Below are positions 13,617 through 16,718 of a DNA stretch of 16,718 bases, in pieces. The stretch is taken from contig CALJLC010000498.1 in the NCBI GenBank assembly GCA_937982605.1, forward strand, positions 1 to 16,718. Reading direction: 5' to 3'. This stretch comes from an uncultured Gemmatimonadales bacterium (GTDB taxonomy: Bacteria > Gemmatimonadota > Gemmatimonadetes > Longimicrobiales > Gaopeijiaceae). The notes under the pieces are model-generated. The model was not told where the DNA came from. It was given only the letters and a program-made list of their open reading frames with translations, and did no database searches. The translations under genes and the position numbers were made by a program. Position 1 is the stretch's first letter, and each line of letters begins with the position of its first letter.

Positions 13617-14146
13617 ACGCCCCGCGCGTCGCGTGCCCCGGGTGTGGTGGGCTGTTTCCGGACGGGGACGGGCCGACCCATCGCTACATGGAGTCGTCGC
13701 CGGGGTGCTGGGCCGTGTACGGCGAGGTGCTGGCGCGCGAGTACTCCGACCCGGCGTGCTGGGCGACGCACCGCCTCACGGTCGACGCCTACGCGGTGCA
13801 GCACCCCGGGCGTCCGTCGCCGCAGGCGATCGGCTCGGTCTCGATGCATCTCATGTGCATCTGCGCCACGCTCGAGCGCGGGCTCGATCCGGGAGAAGCA
13901 CCGGCCGCGCTGCGCCTGGTCCCCAAGGAGATGCGGGAGGTGCGCTGGCTGGAGCCGCCCGCCGACCCCATCGAGGTGACGGTCCTGGACGTGCACGCAG
14001 CGGCCTCGGCGGCCGGACACGTGGAGGCCGTCCGCGCGTGGGCGACCGCGCTCTGGACCGCCTGGTCGGATCACCACGAGCAGGTGCGTTCCTGGCTCGA
14101 CGCCTACGCGCTCGAGCCGCGCTACCGCCGTTCCCGCACTCCGTGA
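13613..14146 (+). CDS. DUF5946 family protein
   Basis: A 177-residue protein of an uncharacterised family that I match to DUF5946. GTG at 13613 overlaps the acetyltransferase stop (GTGA). It begins MNAPRVACPGCGGLFP, where CPGCG (C8, C11) looks like half of a metal site. Then come HRYMESSPGCWAVYGEVLAREYSDP and CWATHRLTVDAYAVQHPG, and later HLMCICATLERG. Several conserved Cys and His residues could bind zinc. The C-terminal half is helical with a tryptophan-rich end (VRAWATALWTAWSDHHEQVRSWL). No signal peptide or membrane segment is present. It is the last gene of the operon and is followed by a strong terminator hairpin. Function unknown. Confidence 0.88.
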   Translation: MNAPRVACPGCGGLFPDGDGPTHRYMESSPGCWAVYGEVLAREYSDPACWATHRLTVDAYAVQHPGRPSPQAIGSVSMHLMCICATLERGLDPGEAPAALRLVPKEMREVRWLEPPADPIEVTVLDVHAAASAAGHVEAVRAWATALWTAWSDHHEQVRSWLDAYALEPRYRRSRTP

Positions 14147-14153
14147 AAACGAA

Positions 14154-14181
14154 GAGGCCGCCCCCGATCGGGGGCGGCCTC
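14154..14181. terminator. Bidirectional intrinsic terminator
   Basis: A perfect 28-bp palindrome: a 12-bp GC-rich stem (14154-14165 with 14170-14181) around a GATC loop. It sits between the convergent DUF5946 and cold-shock genes. Read on the minus strand it is followed at once by TTCGTTTTC, a good U-tract, so it fits the cold-shock gene best. On the plus strand the downstream T-run (CTCTTT) is weaker and further away. Confidence 0.85.
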
Positions 14182-14209
14182 CGGTGCCTCTTTCCCTACG
14201 GGAGGGAGG

Positions 14210-14416
14210 TCAGAGGGCGACGACGTTCTCCGCCGCGGGGCCCTTGGCGCCCTGAACGATGTCGAACTCCACGCTCGCTCCCTCGGCGAGGGTCTTGAAG
14301 CCCTCGGCCTGGATGGCGCTGTGGTGGACGAAGCAGTCCTTGCTACCGTCCGCCGGCGTGATGAATCCGAAGCCCTTCTGATCGTTGAACCACTTCACGG
14401 TTCCCGTAGTACGCAT
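14210..14416 (-). CDS. Cold-shock domain protein (CspA family)
   Basis: A 68-residue single-stranded nucleic acid-binding protein, a five-stranded OB-fold RNA chaperone that melts structured mRNA. The start at 14416 has GAGGAG 9 nt upstream. RNP1 is KGFGFI (residues 14-19) and RNP2 is FVHHSAI (29-35). The first strand is GTVKWFNDQ, and the C-terminal strand is GPAAENVVAL. The length is that of a normal single-domain protein. The longer upstream frame (to 14524) has no family similarity and would displace the ribosome site. A strong terminator follows the stop, and the 5' leader contains inverted repeats, which fits post-transcriptional control as known for cspA-type mRNAs. Confidence 0.97.
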   Translation of the reverse strand: MRTTGTVKWFNDQKGFGFITPADGSKDCFVHHSAIQAEGFKTLAEGASVEFDIVQGAKGPAAENVVAL

Positions 14417-14459
14417 GCGTTGCGCTCCTCGGTGTTGCAGCAAGGGAGTGACGCATCGC

Positions 14460-14523
14460 GTACTTCCAGTACTGCCTTTGTTCGCGTGGCATCCCCACGC
14501 TCGGTGCGGCCACTGTGGCCGCA
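14460..14523 (-). promoter_or_regulatory. Inverted repeats in the cold-shock gene leader
   Basis: Two inverted repeats lie upstream of the cold-shock start. One is TGCGGCCAC-T-GTGGCCGCA at 14505-14523, with 9-bp arms around one base. The other is GTACT-TCC-AGTAC at 14460-14472, with 5-bp arms. They could be mRNA leader stem-loops, or the larger one could be an operator. On the minus strand CAGAAT (14578-14573) is a possible -10 about 155 nt upstream of the start, but no good -35 accompanies it. Confidence 0.4.
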
Positions 14524-14713
14524 AACTAAAGGGCGCCGGCCTCCGACCATGAGACCGCCGCCCATATCGTTCATTCTGACGCGCTTCCGCGCTGGATTAA
14601 TGGTGGTGGCAGCGCGCGTGCGCGTCAACGGTCGGGCGAGCGCGCGTCGCCCGCGCTTGCCAGACGCGACCCTCGCCCGGCATCGTTCCCCCCGCTGCCA
14701 TCCCGCCGACGCA

Positions 14714-15046
14714 ATGACCGATCCCACCCTCCCGATCCGCGAGAAAGCGGCCTCGTATCCCGAGGTGGCGAAAGGCACCTCGTGCAATCAGAGCTCGTTC
14801 AAGGCCGGCAGCGGTACGTTCCTCTTCATCGGGCCCGGCCGGAAGGGCAGGGGCTTCAAGGCAATGTTCAAGCTCCGCGACTCCATGCCGGATGCCGAGG
14901 CGCGCGCCGAGTCGGAGCCGACGCGGTTCGAAGTCGGGAAGACCGGCTGGGTCACGGCGCGCTTCACCGCGGACGAACCGCTGGCTCGCGCCGTCTGGGA
15001 GCCCTGGCTCGACGAGTCGTACGCGATCACCGCGCGGAAGCGCTAG
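14714..15046 (+). CDS. MmcQ/YjbR-like protein
   Basis: A 110-residue cytoplasmic protein resembling the MmcQ/YjbR family, whose CyaY-like alpha/beta fold is associated with nucleic acid binding in name but is functionally unproven. The ATG at 14714 directly precedes the family start (LPIREKAASYPEVAKGTSCNQ). The later segments GTFLFIGPGRKGRGFKAMFKL, SEPTRFEVGKTGWVTARF and the end WEPWLDESYAIT fit its strand-strand-helix order. It is shorter than many family members, lacking part of the N-terminal helix. No strong Shine-Dalgarno sequence is visible. TTGCCA (14657-14662) with CATCGT 18 nt further is a weak promoter candidate. The next gene starts 8 nt after the stop. Confidence 0.82.
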   Translation: MTDPTLPIREKAASYPEVAKGTSCNQSSFKAGSGTFLFIGPGRKGRGFKAMFKLRDSMPDAEARAESEPTRFEVGKTGWVTARFTADEPLARAVWEPWLDESYAITARKR

Positions 15047-15054
15047 GCGGGGCC

Positions 15055-15714
15055 GTGCGGCACGGGTGCTCCGTGCGCCGTCCTCCCGGCGCGACCGTCC
15101 TCGGCAGCATGCTCGGCCTCGTCGCGGCCGTCGCACCGGGCCCGGCCACGGCTCAGGCGAACACGATCGGGACGGCGCTCGTGCACCCTCCGGTCGCCGC
15201 GCGCTTCGTCTGCTCGGAGCACGCGCTCGGCTCCGAGGATCACGTGCCCGACGCGCTCGGCGCGGATTGCATGGTGGTGCGGCGCGTGGGTGGTCCCGAC
15301 GGGAACCTGAACTCCTTCTTCTCCGGTGACGGGACCCGGAACGAGGACTGGCACGGCTGGCGCGAGCCCCTTCTCGCGCCCTGTGACGGCGCGGTCGTCA
15401 TCGTGAGCCTGAACCCGGTCACCGCGGAGCCCGGGAGCTTCGGCGGCGGCCGATCGAGCGCGATCCTGTTCCGGTGTGGTCCGGACGACGATCCGGACCC
15501 GATCCAGGTGGCGCTCATCCACGTGCGCGAGGTGACGGTCGAAGAGGGGGATCGCGTACGGGCGGGGGACGTCGTGGCGCGCATCGGAAACAACGGCAAC
15601 TCGTTCAATCCGCACGTCCACATCGGAGCCTTCCGCGGCGAGCTCTTCTCCGACGACGCGGTCCCTTTGCAGATCCGAATCGACCTCGAGGCGATGGGAC
15701 GCCTGCGCAGGTAG
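15055..15714 (+). CDS. Exported M23-like (lysostaphin-type) peptidase domain protein
   Basis: A 219-residue exported protein of the M23/LytM group, zinc endopeptidases that cut peptidoglycan cross-links or other peptides. GTG at 15055 follows GGCGGGG; an in-frame GTG at 15073 would also keep the signal peptide, which ends near GPATAQA. The beta-sheet core is recognisable: WREPLLAPCDGAVVIV, a strand with VALIHVREV (H156), the EEGDRVRAGDVVARIGNNGNS segment, and the HxH metal motif PHVHIGA (H187, H189). The first metal motif, normally HxxxD, reads H100-G-W-R-E104, so Glu replaces Asp. That may mean altered or lost zinc binding. Four cysteines in the mature part could form disulfides. Probably co-transcribed with the preceding gene. 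Confidence 0.87.
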   Translation: MRHGCSVRRPPGATVLGSMLGLVAAVAPGPATAQANTIGTALVHPPVAARFVCSEHALGSEDHVPDALGADCMVVRRVGGPDGNLNSFFSGDGTRNEDWHGWREPLLAPCDGAVVIVSLNPVTAEPGSFGGGRSSAILFRCGPDDDPDPIQVALIHVREVTVEEGDRVRAGDVVARIGNNGNSFNPHVHIGAFRGELFSDDAVPLQIRIDLEAMGRLRR

Positions 15715-15848
15715 GGGTATGGCGGACAAGACGCGCGTCGCTCAGAATCCCTGCGCCCGCGCGGCAGGGGGGCGCGGGGTGACCCCACCGGCCAACCCCG
15801 GCCCCTGCGGTGCGCCGGGTCGATGGCCCTTCCGTTCGGAGATCGACC

Positions 15849-16154
15849 ATGCGTTACCCACTCAGGTCATCGACCCTGCTCCTGCTGGCGGCACTGGCGG
15901 GATGTGCCACCGCGAGCGTCTCGTACAGCGACGTGGCGCCCGGCACCCAGATGGTCTCGGCCGAATCGTCCAAGTTCAACGTCCTCGGCCTCAGCCCGAC
16001 CCCGATGGAGCGCCTGGTCGAGCTGCGTGACTCCCTCAGAGCTCAGTGCGGCAGCCGGGGCGTGACGGGGATCGTGGCCAAGACGTCCACCGTGTACGCG
16101 ATCATCGGCGTCGTCGAGAAGACCCAGGTCACGGGCTACTGCACCGGCTCGTAG
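15849..16154 (+). CDS. Small lipoprotein of unknown function
   Basis: A 101-residue exported lipoprotein. ATG at 15849 has CGGAGA about 7 nt upstream. The signal MRYPLRSSTLLLLAALAGCATA has a clear lipobox LAGC with cysteine 19. The mature part is compact: KFNVLGLSPTPMERLVELRDSL, then a cysteine (QCGSRGVTGIVAKTS), a strand (TVYAIIGVVEKTQVTGYC) and a final cysteine that may pair with it. The pattern is like small uncharacterised outer-membrane-associated lipoproteins. The 134-nt upstream gap is GC-rich with partial inverted repeats (15775-15822) but no convincing promoter. It is convergent with the next gene, separated by 27 nt. Confidence 0.8.
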   Translation: MRYPLRSSTLLLLAALAGCATASVSYSDVAPGTQMVSAESSKFNVLGLSPTPMERLVELRDSLRAQCGSRGVTGIVAKTSTVYAIIGVVEKTQVTGYCTGS

Positions 16155-16181
16155 CTCCGGGCGACGGGCCGGGGTCGAGCG

Positions 16182-16718
16182 CTACCGGGGACGGCCCAGG
16201 AGCGTCCGCTTCTCCTCCTCGGTGAGCCCGACCTCGGCCACCTCGTCGCTCTCTTCGAGCAACTCCCGGTCCTCGGCCTTTCTCGCGAGCGCGAGGGAGG
16301 TCGAGGCGGCGATCGCGCCGCCCGCGGTGAAGGGTCCGAGGAGCGCCAGCGTGATCGCGACGATCGGTTCGTTGGCGGTGCCGAGTCCCGCCGCCACCAT
16401 CGCCGCGGGGATCAGGCTCACGAGCAGCCCGCCGAGCGCGCCCCAGCCGGCGACGGCCGGCATCGACAGCTCGTCGAGTCTTCGGCCCCGCGCTGCGACC
16501 CCGAGCACGACCGAGAAGGCCACGCCGCCGACGAGGCCCGGGTAGGCCAGCGCCGCGGGCCAGATGTCCACGGCCGCGCCCACCGGGTTCGGCCAGATGT
16601 TGTGGATGAGCTCGATGCCCATCACGGCGGTGAAGAGGGCGACGCCCAAGGTCAGCCCCATTCCGAGGGAGGCGAGCAAGGGTCTCAGCCAGCCGTTAGT
16701 GGGTACGACGGGGGGTGG
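16182..16718 (-). CDS. Multi-helix membrane protein (5' partial)
   Basis: An integral membrane protein whose reading frame stays open to the right edge of the window, so the start is outside; the first in-window start is a TTG at 16679. Visible helices lie in LLASLGMGLTLGVALFTAVMGIELI, ALAYPGLVGGVAFSVVLGVAA, AVAGWGALGGLLVSLIPAAMVAAGLG and IVAITLALLGPFTAGGAIAASTSLALA. The C-terminal tail (about 35 residues, KAEDRELLEESDEVAEVGLTEEEKRTLLG) is strongly charged, helical and presumably cytoplasmic. No family is recognised. The proline-rich segment at the edge (PPPVVPTNGWLRP) suggests the membrane domain begins near here, so little may be missing. Confidence 0.75.
   Translation of the reverse strand, partial: PPPVVPTNGWLRPLLASLGMGLTLGVALFTAVMGIELIHNIWPNPVGAAVDIWPAALAYPGLVGGVAFSVVLGVAARGRRLDELSMPAVAGWGALGGLLVSLIPAAMVAAGLGTANEPIVAITLALLGPFTAGGAIAASTSLALARKAEDRELLEESDEVAEVGLTEEEKRTLLGRPR

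Noticed and set aside
15743..15748. A fourth plus-strand CAGAAT hexamer in the gap before the small lipoprotein
   Set aside because: No TTGT-like element sits 17-18 nt upstream and it is about 100 nt from the start codon, so it was not called a promoter.
15775..15822. GC-rich partial inverted repeats that might be a terminator after the M23-like gene
   Set aside because: Arms are imperfect and there is no T-tract on either strand.
1..16718. Possible mobile element, CRISPR array, toxin-antitoxin or phage-defence system
   Set aside because: I saw no transposase, integrase, nuclease-helicase, spaced direct repeats or small toxin/antitoxin-like pair; GTGA/ATGA overlaps here are ordinary operon packing.

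Overview
The window is very GC-rich (roughly 70% by eye), densely coding DNA with many GTG starts, 4-nt stop/start overlaps and purine-rich ribosome binding sites. Most genes are small single-domain 'accessory' proteins: lipoproteins, small membrane proteins, VOC-fold proteins and DUF families. This, together with the secreted-type amidohydrolase, suggests an environmental bacterium of the Gemmatimonadota or a similar high-GC phylum. No rRNA, tRNA or universal marker is present, so that placement is an inference. I see no transposase, integrase, tRNA, rRNA or CRISPR array. The window reads as ordinary chromosome, not a mobile island.

Layout. 1-4062 (+): the 3' part of an amidohydrolase, then a likely transcript with an unrecognised 408-residue helical-repeat protein, a SAM-dependent methyltransferase and a four-to-five-helix membrane protein. 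4163-5977 (+): an exported lipocalin-like protein, a group II truncated haemoglobin, a DoxX-family membrane protein and a two-helix membrane protein. 6204-7153 (+): a DUF3291 protein and a lipoprotein. 7170-8125 (-): a lipoprotein and a membrane protein, convergent with the preceding pair. 8354-11047 (+): a DHFR/RibD_C-like reductase, a lipoprotein, an exported double-domain VOC protein and a lipoprotein with a calcium-loop-like motif. 11057-11614 (-): a membrane protein with duplicated QW-VLRR motifs. 11780-14146 (+): a tight operon of VOC protein, membrane protein, ICMT-like methyltransferase, GNAT acetyltransferase and DUF5946 protein. 14210-14416 (-): a cold-shock protein with a strong terminator and a structured leader. 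14714-16154 (+): an MmcQ/YjbR-like protein, an M23-like peptidase and a small lipoprotein. 16182-16718 (-): a membrane protein running off the window.

Regulation. The most informative non-coding signal is a recurring promoter-like pattern, TTGT(C/T)-N17/18-CAGAAT (or CACAAT). It occurs in four intergenic gaps, each time placing the predicted transcript start about 35-40 nt before the next start codon. Two of the four also share the 12-mer CAGAATGCGTCG. The divergent gap 11615-11779 additionally carries a perfect 14-bp palindrome built on a 10-bp-spaced repeat, a good operator candidate.

I do not find a convincing, previously undescribed multi-gene system. The best leads are the overlapping ICMT/GNAT/DUF5946 operon, the haemoglobin-DoxX cluster, the M23-like protein with an altered first metal motif, and the operator-like palindrome. 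No stretch without a gene exceeds 300 bases; the longest are 14417-14713, 8126-8353 and 5978-6203. I see nothing convincing in 5978-6203.
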